Notes: generated by a model not told the origin, from the sequence alone. A stretch of DNA of 64,000 nt from Metarhizobium sp017305935 (GCF_029601685.1 NZ_JARRIR010000005.1:1-64000), one strand, 5' to 3'. Numbered from the stretch's first letter, positions 24,293 to 32,953 are shown. A program made the numbers and translations.

Positions 24293-25651
24293 CTATTGTG
24301 TAAGCCCGGCAATCGCGTGGGCGAAATCCTGCGCCTCGAAAGGTTCGAGATCGTCGACGCCTTCGCCCACTCCGATGAAATAGACCGGTAGCTTGTGCTT
24401 GGCGGAGATGGCGACGAGGATGCCGCCGCGCGCCGTGCCGTCGAGCTTGGTCATGATCAGCCCGTTGACGCCGGCGACGTTGCGGAAGATCTCGACCTGA
24501 TTGAGCGCGTTCTGGCCGGTGGTGGCGTCAAGCGTCTGCAAAACGGTGTGCGGTGCATCGGGATCGAGCTTGCCGAGCACGCGCACGATTTTTTCCAGCT
24601 CCGCCATCAGTTCGGCCTTGTTCTGCAACCGGCCTGCCGTGTCGATGATCAGCACGTCGCATTTCTTCGTCTTGGCCTGCTCGAAGGCATCGTAAGCGAG
24701 ACCTGCCGCATCGGCCCCGAGCTTGGTGCCGACGAATTCCGATTTCGTCCTGTCAGCCCAGATCTTCAACTGCTCGATGGCTGCCGCGCGAAACGTATCG
24801 CCGGCCGCCAGCATCACCTTCAGCCCGGCGCCCGAAAGCTTCGCCGCCAGCTTGCCGATGGTGGTCGTCTTGCCGGTGCCGTTGACGCCGACGACGAGGA
24901 TGACATGCGGCTTGTGCGTGAGGTCGAGTTGCAGCGGCTTGGCGACCGGGGTCAGAACCTTGGTGATTTCGCTGGCCATGATGCGGCCGACATCCTCGCC
25001 GGTGACATCCTTGCCGTAGCGTTCGGAAGCCAGCGTATCGGTGACGCGCAGCGCCGTCTCGACGCCGAGATCGGCCTGGATCAGCAGATCCTCCAGATCC
25101 TGCAAGGTCTGCTCATCGAGCTTGCGCTTGGTGAACAGCGCCGCGATCTGGCCGGTCAGCTGCGAGGAGGTGCGTGCGAGACCAAGCCGCAGGCGCTGGA
25201 ACCAGGAAAGTTTTGGCTGCGGCGCCTCGACCACCGGCTCCGGTTCGGCCACGCCGACGGCAAAGCCCTTGGGCAGGGTGACGGGCATCTCGGCCAGCGG
25301 CGCGGCGGCTTCCGCCAAAGGCGCGCTCTCGTCCACCCCGGCCTCGGCTTCCGCCTCCAGCAGGGAGAGCGGCACGACGCCCACCTCCTGCAGATCCTCG
25401 ACATCCGGCAGCAGCGCCGGTTCCTCGTCCTCGACGGTATCGGAAGCGCTGTCGGCAACGGTTTCCGCCGGCTCCTCGAAAACCTCCTCCGCCTGCGTCA
25501 GAACTTCGGCCTCGGCAACGGGAGGTTCGGCGGCCGGCTCCGGCTCGATTGCCGGCGCTGCTGCCGGCGTCAGTTCGGGCGTGTCCTTGTCCTCTTGCGG
25601 AGGCGCATCCTTGCCGAAGGTAAAGACCCGTTTGATGAAACTGAGAGCCAT
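24293..25651 (-). CDS. ftsY: Signal recognition particle receptor FtsY
   Basis: The 452-residue GTPase receives SRP-ribosome complexes at the inner membrane. An acidic, alanine- and glutamate-rich region (residues 15-145) precedes the NG domain, as usual for FtsY. The P-loop is G255-VNGTGKT-T262, followed by IIDTAGRLQNK and TKLDGTARGG. The ATG at 25651 gives MALSFIKRVFTFGKD. Its partner ffh is encoded at 29.3 kb on the other strand. It starts 11 bp after mtaB, so they are co-transcribed. Confidence 0.96.
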   Translation of the reverse strand: MALSFIKRVFTFGKDAPPQEDKDTPELTPAAAPAIEPEPAAEPPVAEAEVLTQAEEVFEEPAETVADSASDTVEDEEPALLPDVEDLQEVGVVPLSLLEAEAEAGVDESAPLAEAAAPLAEMPVTLPKGFAVGVAEPEPVVEAPQPKLSWFQRLRLGLARTSSQLTGQIAALFTKRKLDEQTLQDLEDLLIQADLGVETALRVTDTLASERYGKDVTGEDVGRIMASEITKVLTPVAKPLQLDLTHKPHVILVVGVNGTGKTTTIGKLAAKLSGAGLKVMLAAGDTFRAAAIEQLKIWADRTKSEFVGTKLGADAAGLAYDAFEQAKTKKCDVLIIDTAGRLQNKAELMAELEKIVRVLGKLDPDAPHTVLQTLDATTGQNALNQVEIFRNVAGVNGLIMTKLDGTARGGILVAISAKHKLPVYFIGVGEGVDDLEPFEAQDFAHAIAGLTQ

Positions 25652-25661
25652 TTCTATCCCG

Positions 25662-26936
25662 TCAGGCCGCCTGCGGCCTTTGTACTTGCATGGTGAGGTG
25701 CTTGCCATTGTGACCGGTGATGGTGACCGGCACAAGCGCGCCGGGGCCAAGCCCCTCGGCGACGACAAGCGTGAAGTTTTCGGTATGCGCCAGACCGTTG
25801 TTTTCGACCAGAATCGTCTGGCGCGTGCCGGTCATGGCGTCGAGATGCGCCGCATAAAGCGTAGCCCCCGTCTCACGCAGGCGCGCAGCGCGTTCCTTGA
25901 CCAATGCCCGGTCGAGCTGCGGCATGCGCGCCGCCGGCGTTCCCGGACGCGGGCTGTAGGGGAAGACATGCAGATGCGCGATCCGCGCCTCCTCCGCCAG
26001 ACGCCTGGCGTTGTCGAACATGTCTTCCGTCTCGGTCGGGAAGCCGGCGATCATGTCGGCCCCGAGACTGATCTCGGGCCGCAAACGCCGCACCTGCTCG
26101 ACAAAGGCAAGCGCATCGCCGCGCGAATGCCGCCGCTTCATGCGCTTGAGGATCATATCGTCGCCATGCTGCAAGGAGAGATGCAGATGCGGCATGAAAC
26201 GCGGCTCGCCGGCGATCAGGTCGAAGAGATGGCTGTCCGCCTCGATGCTGTCGATGGAGGACAGCCGCAGCCGCCTGATTTCAGGCACATGCTTCAACAG
26301 GCTTTTCGCCAGAAGTCCAAGGCTCGGTTCCCCCGGCAGATCGGCGCCGTAGCTGGTGGCGTCGACGCCGGTCAGCACGATCTCGCCATAACCGCTCTCG
26401 ACCAGCTTGCGCGCCTGCTCGACCACCGCGCCCATCGGGACGGACCGGGAATTGCCGCGCCCATAAGGAATGACGCAGAAGGTGCAGCGATGGTCGCAGC
26501 CGTTCTGCACCTGGATGAAGGCGCGCACATGCCCGTCGATATGCTTGACCATCTGCGGCGCGGTGGCGCGCACGCTCATGATGTCGTTGACGCGCAACTT
26601 CTGCTCGGCCGAGACGCCGAAATCCGGCAGCGAACGGTAGGAGGTCGCGCGCAGCTTCTCTTCGTTGCCGAGCACGGCATCGACCTCGGGCATACCAGCG
26701 AACATCTCCTTCTCGACCTGCGCGGCGCAGCCGGTGACGATGATGCGGGCATGGGGATTGTCGCGCCGCGCGCGGCGGATTGCCTGGCGCGCCTGGCGCA
26801 CGGCCTCGCCGGTTACCGCGCAGGTATTGACCAGCACGGCATTGTTCAGCCCCGCTTTCTCGGCCTCGGCGCGCATGATCTCGGATTCGTAGGTGTTCAG
26901 GCGGCAACCGAAGGTGATGACGTCGACGCCGCTCAC
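25662..26936 (-). CDS. mtaB: tRNA (N6-L-threonylcarbamoyladenosine(37)-C2)-methylthiotransferase
   Basis: The 424-residue radical-SAM enzyme adds a methylthio group to t6A37 of ANN-decoding tRNAs. The N-terminal UPF0004 cluster cysteines are C11, C39 and C70. The radical-SAM triad is C147-x3-C151-x2-C154 in NGCDHRCTFCVIPYGRG, and a C-terminal TRAM domain follows. The start is GTG at 26936, overlapping the dapF TGA by four bases (GTGA). This is preferred because the peptide begins just before the first strand, SGVDVITFGC. Confidence 0.94.
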   Translation of the reverse strand: MSGVDVITFGCRLNTYESEIMRAEAEKAGLNNAVLVNTCAVTGEAVRQARQAIRRARRDNPHARIIVTGCAAQVEKEMFAGMPEVDAVLGNEEKLRATSYRSLPDFGVSAEQKLRVNDIMSVRATAPQMVKHIDGHVRAFIQVQNGCDHRCTFCVIPYGRGNSRSVPMGAVVEQARKLVESGYGEIVLTGVDATSYGADLPGEPSLGLLAKSLLKHVPEIRRLRLSSIDSIEADSHLFDLIAGEPRFMPHLHLSLQHGDDMILKRMKRRHSRGDALAFVEQVRRLRPEISLGADMIAGFPTETEDMFDNARRLAEEARIAHLHVFPYSPRPGTPAARMPQLDRALVKERAARLRETGATLYAAHLDAMTGTRQTILVENNGLAHTENFTLVVAEGLGPGALVPVTITGHNGKHLTMQVQRPQAA

Positions 26937-27838
26937 CGCGCCCCCGCCTCGTTTTCCGCCTGCCGCTGCCAGGCGCCGGTCGTCGGATCGAGCACGCCCG
27001 CCCATTCCCATTCGGCCGGGCCGGTCATGACCACATGGTCGTCGCGCTCGCGCCATTCGATGTGCAGCGTGCCGCGGTTCGGGCTGCTGGCGACGGTGAC
27101 CGCAACCTTGCGGCCGGTGCGTCCCGTGCGCGCACCGCTGACGGCGGCCGAACAGGCGGCGGAGCCGCAGGCCAGCGTCAGCCCTGCGCCGCGCTCCCAG
27201 GTCCGCGTCGTCATCGCGCTGTCGGAGGTCACATGCGCCAGCGTGATATTGGCCTTTTCGGGAAACATCGGGTGGTTTTCGAGCAGCGGGCCGAAACGGT
27301 GCAGGTCGAAGTCCATGGGATCGCGATCCACCCAGAAGACCGCATGCGGATTGCCCATCGACATGACAGAAGGCGAATGCAGCACGGGGTTGTCGATCGG
27401 GCCGATCTGCAATTCGATACGGCTGGTATCGTGGAATTCCTCCGCCAGCGGAATACGGTCCCAGGCGAACACCGGCCTGCCCATGTCGACGGAGATCAGG
27501 CCATCCTCATGCTCCCGCGCATTGAGGATGCCGGCGACCGTCTGGAAGGTGAAGGTCTTCTTGCCGGTTTCGGAGGCCAGCGCCTGCACGACGCAGCGCG
27601 TGCCGTTGCCGCAGGCTTGCGCCCTGGTGCCGTCGCAATTGAGAATATCGATCCAGGCATCGGTGCCGTCGGCCCTGGGATCGTGGATCGCCATGATCTG
27701 GTCGAAAGCGGTCTCGGCGTCACCGGCAAGCTTAATCGCGGCGGCCGGCGTCACCATGTCCCGGCGGCGGCGCATGTCGACCACGAGGATCTTGTTGCCA
27801 AGCCCGTTCATCCGGGCGAATTCGACCGTGTTGCTCAT
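26933..27838 (-). CDS. dapF: Diaminopimelate epimerase
   Basis: The 301-residue cofactor-independent racemase converts LL- to meso-diaminopimelate for lysine and peptidoglycan. The two catalytic cysteines are in QACGNGTRC and LACGSAACSAA. FARMNGLGNKILVVD and SMGNPHAVFWVD are other family motifs. The ATG at 27838 gives MSNTVEFARMNG. It is the first gene of the dapF-mtaB-ftsY operon. Confidence 0.96.
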   Translation of the reverse strand: MSNTVEFARMNGLGNKILVVDMRRRRDMVTPAAAIKLAGDAETAFDQIMAIHDPRADGTDAWIDILNCDGTRAQACGNGTRCVVQALASETGKKTFTFQTVAGILNAREHEDGLISVDMGRPVFAWDRIPLAEEFHDTSRIELQIGPIDNPVLHSPSVMSMGNPHAVFWVDRDPMDFDLHRFGPLLENHPMFPEKANITLAHVTSDSAMTTRTWERGAGLTLACGSAACSAAVSGARTGRTGRKVAVTVASSPNRGTLHIEWRERDDHVVMTGPAEWEWAGVLDPTTGAWQRQAENEAGAR

Positions 27839-27924
27839 GGAAGGATCTCTCTGTTCTTGCGGCCTATATGGCGGAAACCTCGGCAAATTACCAGTGGCGG
27901 CTTTGCCTTCGTCGGCCTCGATCC

Positions 27925-28938
27925 TCAGGCGGGCGGCACGTCGAACACCTCGCCCGGCGAAAGCGCCGGAAAGTTTTCCCGGGCGATGCCGTTTTCGTCG
28001 AGCGCGGCGTGCAGCGCCTCGACCGGCTGGCCCAGCCCCTCGTCGGTGAGCTGGAACGTGCCCCAGTGATGGCCCGCGACGAAGGCCGCCCGGCAGAGCC
28101 GCATTCCCGCCACCGCCTCCTGCGGATTCTGGTGCTGGCCGCGCATGAACCAGCGCGGCTCGTAGGCGCCAAAGGGCAGCAGCGCCAGGCGGAAACCGCC
28201 ATATTTTTCGCCGGCGGCGCGATAATTGATGCCGTCGTGAAAGCCGGTATCGCCGATGTGATAGATGCGCCCGGCCGGCGTTTCCAAAACGAAGGCCGAC
28301 CACAGCGCCATGCACCGGTCGCGCGCACCACGCGCCGACCAGTGGTGGCAGGGCTCGGCGGTAATGCCGATGCCGGAAACGGACACCGCCTCGCCCCAAT
28401 CCAGCACGCGAATCCGTGCATCTGCGATCCGGCGGCGGATGATGGCATCGTTGCCGAGCGGCGTGACAATCTCGGGACGATGCGCCGCATGCAGCGCGGC
28501 GAGGGTCGCCAGATCCATATGGTCGTAATGACTATGCGTCACCAGCACCAGGTCGATCGGCGGCAGGTCGGCAAAGGCGATGCCCGGCGCGACCACGCGC
28601 TTCGGCCCGGCGAAGGAAAACGGGCTGACGCGTTCCGACCAGACGGGATCGGTGAGAATATTGACGCCGGAAACCTGCACCAGCATCGACGCATGGCCGA
28701 CCATGGTGACCCGGATGGCGTCGCCATCGATGCGCCGCGCCGGCTTTGCCGGCGGAAACGGACTGACGATCCGCTTCGGCCAGGCGATCCGCCCGCCGCC
28801 GAGCTGCCAGCGCAGCACGTCGGAAAAACCGAGCGGCGCGATGCCGCCGGGATTGAAGAACCGCGTGCCATCGAAATGATCCGTCACTGGGCCCCGGTAA
28901 TAGGGATTTCCGCTGCCTGGCATTGTCGTTCCGGCCAT
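27925..28938 (-). CDS. MBL-fold metallo-hydrolase
   Basis: The 337-residue protein is a metallo-beta-lactamase-fold enzyme with THSHYDHMDL as the metal motif and HIGDTGFHDG further on. GHHWGTFQLTDEG near the C-terminus carries another histidine. The layout resembles the NAPE-phospholipase D / UlaG-like branch rather than glyoxalases. The substrate is unknown. The ATG at 28938 (MAGTTMPGSGNPYYRGPV) was used; an ATG five codons later is possible. It lies upstream of dapF by 86 bp on the same strand. Confidence 0.86.
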   Translation of the reverse strand: MAGTTMPGSGNPYYRGPVTDHFDGTRFFNPGGIAPLGFSDVLRWQLGGGRIAWPKRIVSPFPPAKPARRIDGDAIRVTMVGHASMLVQVSGVNILTDPVWSERVSPFSFAGPKRVVAPGIAFADLPPIDLVLVTHSHYDHMDLATLAALHAAHRPEIVTPLGNDAIIRRRIADARIRVLDWGEAVSVSGIGITAEPCHHWSARGARDRCMALWSAFVLETPAGRIYHIGDTGFHDGINYRAAGEKYGGFRLALLPFGAYEPRWFMRGQHQNPQEAVAGMRLCRAAFVAGHHWGTFQLTDEGLGQPVEALHAALDENGIARENFPALSPGEVFDVPPA

Positions 28939-29034
28939 TCTTTGCTTGCATTCGCCTTAGGTCATGCAGAAATGGGGAACGGGCGGCCGGAACGCAAGTT
29001 TTCCTTGGCCTTCGGGCAAAATGCCATCTTTTCC

Positions 29035-29063
29035 TTGACTTTGCCCGCATCTTCAGGTTTATC
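29035..29063 (+). promoter_or_regulatory. Sigma70-type promoter upstream of ffh
   Basis: TTGACT (29035-29040) and TTTATC (29058-29063) are 17 bp apart, predicting transcription from about 29070. It sits 181 bases before the ffh ATG and just upstream of a terminator-bearing leader. Confidence 0.6.
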
Positions 29064-29069
29064 GCCCGA

Positions 29070-29174
29070 AAATTCCGCGACGAGACCAGACTCGAGCCGC
29101 CGACCGGAACCATCATCTGAAAGGGATTCCGGAGGTCAACACCCGACAGCGCGATGCGCCCTCGGGTGCTTTTT
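29070..29174 (+). ncRNA. Candidate ~105-nt leader RNA or sRNA in front of ffh
   Basis: The stretch between the promoter above and an intrinsic terminator has no convincing open frame, and no SRP-RNA signature was seen. If the terminator acts, a short RNA of about 105 nt is made; if it is read through, this is the 5' leader of ffh. The rest of the 312-bp gap (28939-29034 and 29175-29250) holds nothing else I can name, apart from the ffh ribosome binding site. The identity is not recognised. Confidence 0.4.
29140..29174 (+). terminator. Intrinsic terminator/attenuator in the ffh leader
   Basis: CACCCGA (29140-29146) pairs with TCGGGTG (29162-29168), with a nested GCGC/GCGC hairpin inside and CTTTTT after it. 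It is a strong intrinsic terminator in the plus orientation although no plus-strand gene precedes it, which points to attenuation or an sRNA 3' end. Confidence 0.7.
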
Positions 29175-29250
29175 GGCTTTGCGTCTTGTTTTCCGGCGGC
29201 AATGTACCGACGTTTCCGGCACGGTTTTGGAAACGAAGAAGGATGAGCTG

Positions 29251-30807
29251 ATGTTTGAGAGCCTGCAGGAGCGCCTTGGGTCCATCCTCAACGGATTGAC
29301 CGGTCGCGGCGCGCTATCGGAAGCGGATGTCGCCGCCGCCCTGCGCGAGGTTCGCCGCGCGCTGCTGGAAGCCGACGTGGCGCTCGAAGTCGTGCGCTCC
29401 TTCACCGATCGCGTCCGCGAGAAGGCAGTCGGCGCAGAAGTCCTGAAGTCGATCAAGCCCGGCCAGATGGTCGTCAAGATCGTCCATGACGAGCTGGTCG
29501 AGATGCTGGGCTCGGAAGGTGCGAGCATCGATCTCAATGCGCCCGCCCCCGTCGTCCTGATGATGGTCGGCCTGCAGGGCTCGGGCAAGACCACGACCAC
29601 TGCCAAGATCGCCAACCGGCTGAAGACGCGCGACAAGAAAAAGGTCCTGATGGCCTCGCTCGACACGCGCCGTCCGGCAGCGCAGGAGCAGCTTCGCCAG
29701 CTGGGCGTCCAGGTCAGCGTCGACACGCTGCCGATCATCGCGGGACAGTCGCCGACCGATATCGCCGCCCGCGCCGTTCAGGCGGCCAAGCTCGGCGGCC
29801 ATGACGTCGTCATCCTCGATACCGCCGGCCGTACCCATATCGACGAGCCGCTGATGGTCGAGATGGCCGACATCAAGAAGCGCTCGAACCCGCATGAAAT
29901 CCTGCTGGTCGCCGACAGCCTGACCGGTCAGGACGCCGTCAACCTCGCCCGCAATTTCGACGAACGCGTCGGCATCACCGGCCTTGTGCTCACCCGCATG
30001 GACGGCGACGGACGCGGCGGTGCGGCCCTTTCGATGCGCGCCGTCACCGGCAAGCCGATCAAGCTGATCGGCGTCGGCGAGCGCATGGGCGAGTTGGAGG
30101 AATTCCACCCCCGCCGCATCGCCGACCGCATCCTCGGCATGGGCGACATCGTCTCGCTGGTCGAAAAGGCCGCAGAGAATATCGACGCCGAAAAGGCGGC
30201 CGCCATGGCCGCCAAGATGGCCAAGGGCAAGTTCGACCTCAACGATCTCGCCGACCAGATCGCCCAGATGCAGAAGATGGGCGGCATGGGCGGTATCATG
30301 GGCATGATGCCAGGCATGAGCGGCATGAAGGACAAGCTGTCCGCCGCCGGCCTCGACGACAAGCTGTTCCGCCGCCAGCTCGCCATCATCTCCTCGATGA
30401 CCAAGGCCGAGCGCGCCAACCCGGACCTGTTGAAGCATTCCCGCAAGAAGCGCATCGCGTCCGGCTCCGGCACCGATGCGGCCGACATCAACAAGCTCTT
30501 GAAGATGCATCGCCAGATGGCCGACATGATGAAGATGATGGGCGGCAAGGGCAAGGGCGGCATGATGAAGCAGATGATGGGCGGCCTTGCCGGCAAGATG
30601 GGTCTCGGCGGCGGCATGGGCGGTATGCCCGACCTGTCGAAGCTCGATCCGAAGCAGCTTGAAGCCCTGCAGAAGCAGGCGGAAGCGGCCGGCCTCGGCA
30701 AGCCGGGCGGCATGCCCGGTCTGGGCGGTGGCCTGCCGGGCCTTGGCGGAAAGCTTCCCGGTCTCGGCGGCTTCCCCGGCTTTCCCGGCCTGCCCAAGAA
30801 GAAGTGA
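29251..30807 (+). CDS. ffh: Signal recognition particle protein Ffh
   Basis: The 518-residue GTPase binds 4.5S RNA and signal sequences and delivers ribosomes to FtsY. It has an N-domain (1-90), a G-domain with P-loop GLQGSGKTTT (K113) and LDTAGRTHID, and a methionine-rich M-domain (from about 300). The C-terminal tail (about 455-518) is made of glycine, methionine and proline repeats such as PGLGGG and PGFPGLPKKK. The ATG at 29251 follows GAAGGATGAG. A longer in-frame extension upstream was rejected because it crosses the leader terminator and lacks Ffh similarity. It heads the cluster running to rplS. Confidence 0.97.
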   Translation: MFESLQERLGSILNGLTGRGALSEADVAAALREVRRALLEADVALEVVRSFTDRVREKAVGAEVLKSIKPGQMVVKIVHDELVEMLGSEGASIDLNAPAPVVLMMVGLQGSGKTTTTAKIANRLKTRDKKKVLMASLDTRRPAAQEQLRQLGVQVSVDTLPIIAGQSPTDIAARAVQAAKLGGHDVVILDTAGRTHIDEPLMVEMADIKKRSNPHEILLVADSLTGQDAVNLARNFDERVGITGLVLTRMDGDGRGGAALSMRAVTGKPIKLIGVGERMGELEEFHPRRIADRILGMGDIVSLVEKAAENIDAEKAAAMAAKMAKGKFDLNDLADQIAQMQKMGGMGGIMGMMPGMSGMKDKLSAAGLDDKLFRRQLAIISSMTKAERANPDLLKHSRKKRIASGSGTDAADINKLLKMHRQMADMMKMMGGKGKGGMMKQMMGGLAGKMGLGGGMGGMPDLSKLDPKQLEALQKQAEAAGLGKPGGMPGLGGGLPGLGGKLPGLGGFPGFPGLPKKK

Positions 30808-30821
30808 GGGGAGAGACAGTC

Positions 30822-31142
30822 ATGATCGATCCGAAGATCAGAGAAGAATTGAGCGGCTATCGCCAGTCGATCGACAATATCGACGCCGCTCTCGTGCATA
30901 TGCTGGCCGAACGTTTCCGCTGCACCAAGGCGGTCGGTGTTCTCAAGGCCCAGCATGACCTGCCGCCGGCCGACCCGGCGCGCGAGGAATACCAGATCGA
31001 GCGCCTTCGCCGCCTGGCGAAGGATGCCAATCTGGATCCGGATTTCGCCGAGAAGTTCCTGAACTTCATCATCAAGGAAGTCATCCGGCACCATGAAGCC
31101 ATTGCCGCCGAACACGGTGGCGCAACCGAAAAGACCGCCTGA
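30822..31142 (+). CDS. Chorismate mutase (AroQ type)
   Basis: The 106-residue all-helical protein converts chorismate to prephenate, the precursor of tyrosine and phenylalanine. The AroQ features are IRQ-like YRQSIDNIDAALVHMLAERF, the arginine/lysine active-site residues in RCTKAVGVLKA and EEYQIERLRRLA. The ATG at 30822 follows GGGGAGAG, 14 bp after ffh. Its placement between ffh and rpsP is typical of rhizobia. It supplies the prephenate used by tyrC at 15.8 kb. Confidence 0.92.
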   Translation: MIDPKIREELSGYRQSIDNIDAALVHMLAERFRCTKAVGVLKAQHDLPPADPAREEYQIERLRRLAKDANLDPDFAEKFLNFIIKEVIRHHEAIAAEHGGATEKTA

Positions 31143-31177
31143 CGGCGGCCTCAACAAGAAACCCAAGGAGTAATCCC

Positions 31178-31537
31178 ATGTCCCTGAAGATTCGTCTCGC
31201 CCGCGGCGGTTCCAAGAAGCGTCCTTATTACCACGTCGTCGTTGCCGACGCCCGTTCGCCGCGTGACGGCCGCTTCATCGAGAAGATCGGTTCCTGGAAC
31301 CCGATGCTCGGCAAGGAAGACGCCAAGCGCATCGAGCTGGATGCCGACCGCATCAAGCATTGGCTCGACAATGGCGCCCAGCCGACCGACCGCGTCCTGC
31401 GCTTCCTCAACGAAGCCGGCCTTGCCAAGCGCGACGCCCGCACCAACCCGGAAAAGGGCAAGCCGGGCAAGAAGGCCCAGGAACGCGCCGCCGAGAAGGC
31501 CCAGAAGGCCGCCGACGCCGCTGCTGCCGCCGAATAA
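31178..31537 (+). CDS. rpsP: 30S ribosomal protein S16
   Basis: The 119-residue small-subunit protein begins MSLKIRLARGGSKKRPYYHVVVADARSPRDGRFIE, the standard bS16 sequence. A lysine- and alanine-rich tail extends it beyond the roughly 80-residue core, as in other alphaproteobacteria. It helps assemble the 30S body. It is followed by a strong terminator, so rimM-trmD may need readthrough or a separate promoter. Confidence 0.98.
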   Translation: MSLKIRLARGGSKKRPYYHVVVADARSPRDGRFIEKIGSWNPMLGKEDAKRIELDADRIKHWLDNGAQPTDRVLRFLNEAGLAKRDARTNPEKGKPGKKAQERAAEKAQKAADAAAAAE

Positions 31538-31560
31538 GGCATCGCACAGGTGAATTCGAA

Positions 31561-31594
31561 CGGGCGGCATCGGCGATGCCGCCCGTTTTCGTTT
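31561..31594 (+). terminator. Intrinsic terminator after rpsP
   Basis: An 11-bp perfect stem (31561-31571 with 31575-31585) with a 3-nt loop is followed by TTTTCGTTT. It lies between rpsP and rimM, so it probably lowers rimM-trmD expression relative to the ribosomal protein gene. Confidence 0.85.
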
Positions 31595-31655
31595 CCATTT
31601 GCGGTGAGTTCGGCATAATAAGCCCCGGATATGGCTGCGGAGAGAGTTCGGCCCG

Positions 31656-32195
31656 ATGAGCAAGCTTGAAAATCCCGTCTTGATGGCGACGGTCGGCGCG
31701 GCGCAAGGGTTGCGCGGCGAGGTGCGCGTCAAGACGTTCACCGCCGATCCGACGGCGCTCGGCGACTATGGCAACCTGCACAGTCTCGACGGGCGCACCT
31801 TCGAGATCCTCGACATCCGCGAAGCCAAGAACATCGCGATCGTCCGCTTCCGCGGCATCAACGACCGCAATGCGGCCGAGGCGCTGAACGGCCTCGATCT
31901 CTATGTCGAGCGCGACAACCTGCCCGACGACGAGCTGGAGGACGACGAGTTCTTCTATGCCGATCTCGAAGGGCTGGAGGCGCTCGATGCCGATGGCAAG
32001 AGCTACGGCACCGTCAGCGCCGTCTTCGATTTCGGCGCCGGCGACCTGCTGGAACTGAAAGGCCCGGGTCGCCGCCCGGTGCTGATTCCCTTCTCGGAAA
32101 AGGCGGTGCTGGAAATCGATCTCGAAGGCGGCACGCTGCTGATCGATCCTGCCGCCGCCGGGCTGATCGACGAGCCGGATGACGGCAAGCCCTGA
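31656..32195 (+). CDS. rimM: Ribosome maturation factor RimM
   Basis: The 179-residue protein binds S19 and helps mature the 16S rRNA 3' domain. The N-terminal RimM domain has VGAAQGLRGEVRVKTFTADP, and the C-terminal PRC-barrel has DDEFFYADLEGLEALD and GAGDLLELKGPGRRPVLIPF. An acidic stretch (residues 88-95) links them. trmD begins 4 bp after its stop, the conserved rpsP-rimM-trmD-rplS order. Confidence 0.96.
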   Translation: MSKLENPVLMATVGAAQGLRGEVRVKTFTADPTALGDYGNLHSLDGRTFEILDIREAKNIAIVRFRGINDRNAAEALNGLDLYVERDNLPDDELEDDEFFYADLEGLEALDADGKSYGTVSAVFDFGAGDLLELKGPGRRPVLIPFSEKAVLEIDLEGGTLLIDPAAAGLIDEPDDGKP

Positions 32196-32199
32196 TCCG

Positions 32200-32928
32200 A
32201 TGCCCGAAACTTCCGAAAAGCGGCCGTTCACCGCGACCGTGCTGACGCTGTACCCCGACATGTTTCCCGGCCATCTCGGCCTGTCGCTGGCCGGCAAGGC
32301 GTTGGCGCGCGGCGACTGGCGGCTGGAGACGGTGCAGATCCGCGATTTCGCCACCGACAGGCACCGCACGGTGGACGACACGCCGGCCGGCGGCGGCGCC
32401 GGCATGGTGCTGAAGCCGGACGTGCTCGCTCGCGCCATCGATAGCGTCTCGGCTGAAGACAACCGCCCCCGGCTCCTCATGAGCCCGCGTGGCAAGCCGT
32501 TGACGCAGGAGAAGGTGCGCGAACTGGCCGGCGGGGACGGCGTCGTCATCGTCTGCGGCCGCTTCGAAGGCGTCGACCAGCGCGTCATCGACGCGCGCGG
32601 GCTGGAGGAGGTCTCCATCGGCGACTATATCCTCTCCGGCGGCGAACCGGCGGCCTCGATCCTGCTCGATGCCATCGTGCGCATCCTGCCGGGCGTCATG
32701 GGCAACGATCTCTCGGGCGTGCATGAAAGTTTCGAGGGCGGGCTGCTCGAACATCCGCACTACACCCGCCCGCAGGTGTTCGAGGACCGCGACATCCCCG
32801 CCGTGCTGACCTCCGGCAATCATGCCGCCATCGCCCGCTGGCGCGAGGAGGAGGCAAGGCGGCTGACCGTCGAGCGCCGCCCCGATCTTCTGGCGCGCAC
32901 AGCAACAAAAACCCCGCCCAAGGGGTGA
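32200..32928 (+). CDS. trmD: tRNA (guanine-N1)-methyltransferase
   Basis: The 242-residue SPOUT-class enzyme makes m1G37 in tRNAs and prevents frameshifting. Motifs are VLTLYPDMFPGHLG, RDFATDRHRTVDDTPAGGGAGMV and the trefoil knot IGDYILSGGEPAA. The ATG at 32200 (MPETSEKRPF) matches the usual start; an in-frame ATG at 32179 inside rimM would add seven residues. Its stop codon lies within the -35 of the rplS promoter. Confidence 0.96.
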   Translation: MPETSEKRPFTATVLTLYPDMFPGHLGLSLAGKALARGDWRLETVQIRDFATDRHRTVDDTPAGGGAGMVLKPDVLARAIDSVSAEDNRPRLLMSPRGKPLTQEKVRELAGGDGVVIVCGRFEGVDQRVIDARGLEEVSIGDYILSGGEPAASILLDAIVRILPGVMGNDLSGVHESFEGGLLEHPHYTRPQVFEDRDIPAVLTSGNHAAIARWREEEARRLTVERRPDLLARTATKTPPKG

Positions 32929-32953
32929 CAAGCCCGACCGGCTGGTGTATAGG
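32925..32953 (+). promoter_or_regulatory. Sigma70-type promoter of rplS overlapping the trmD stop
   Basis: GTGACA (32925-32930, containing the trmD TGA) and TATAGG (32948-32953) are 17 bp apart. Transcription would start near 32960, giving a leader of about 138 nt before rplS. Confidence 0.6.

Noticed and set aside
28923..29120. A 65-codon frame upstream of ffh as a leader peptide
   Set aside because: It overlaps the MBL gene start, begins at a rare start codon without a ribosome binding site, and shows no regulatory codon run.
29070..29174. SRP (4.5S) RNA gene next to ffh
   Set aside because: The conserved GGTCAGG...GGAAGCAGC core of SRP RNA is not present.
27868..29250. In-frame extension of ffh far upstream
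   Set aside because: It passes through the opposing MBL gene and the leader terminator, and lacks Ffh similarity; the ATG at 29251 with a good ribosome binding site is the start.
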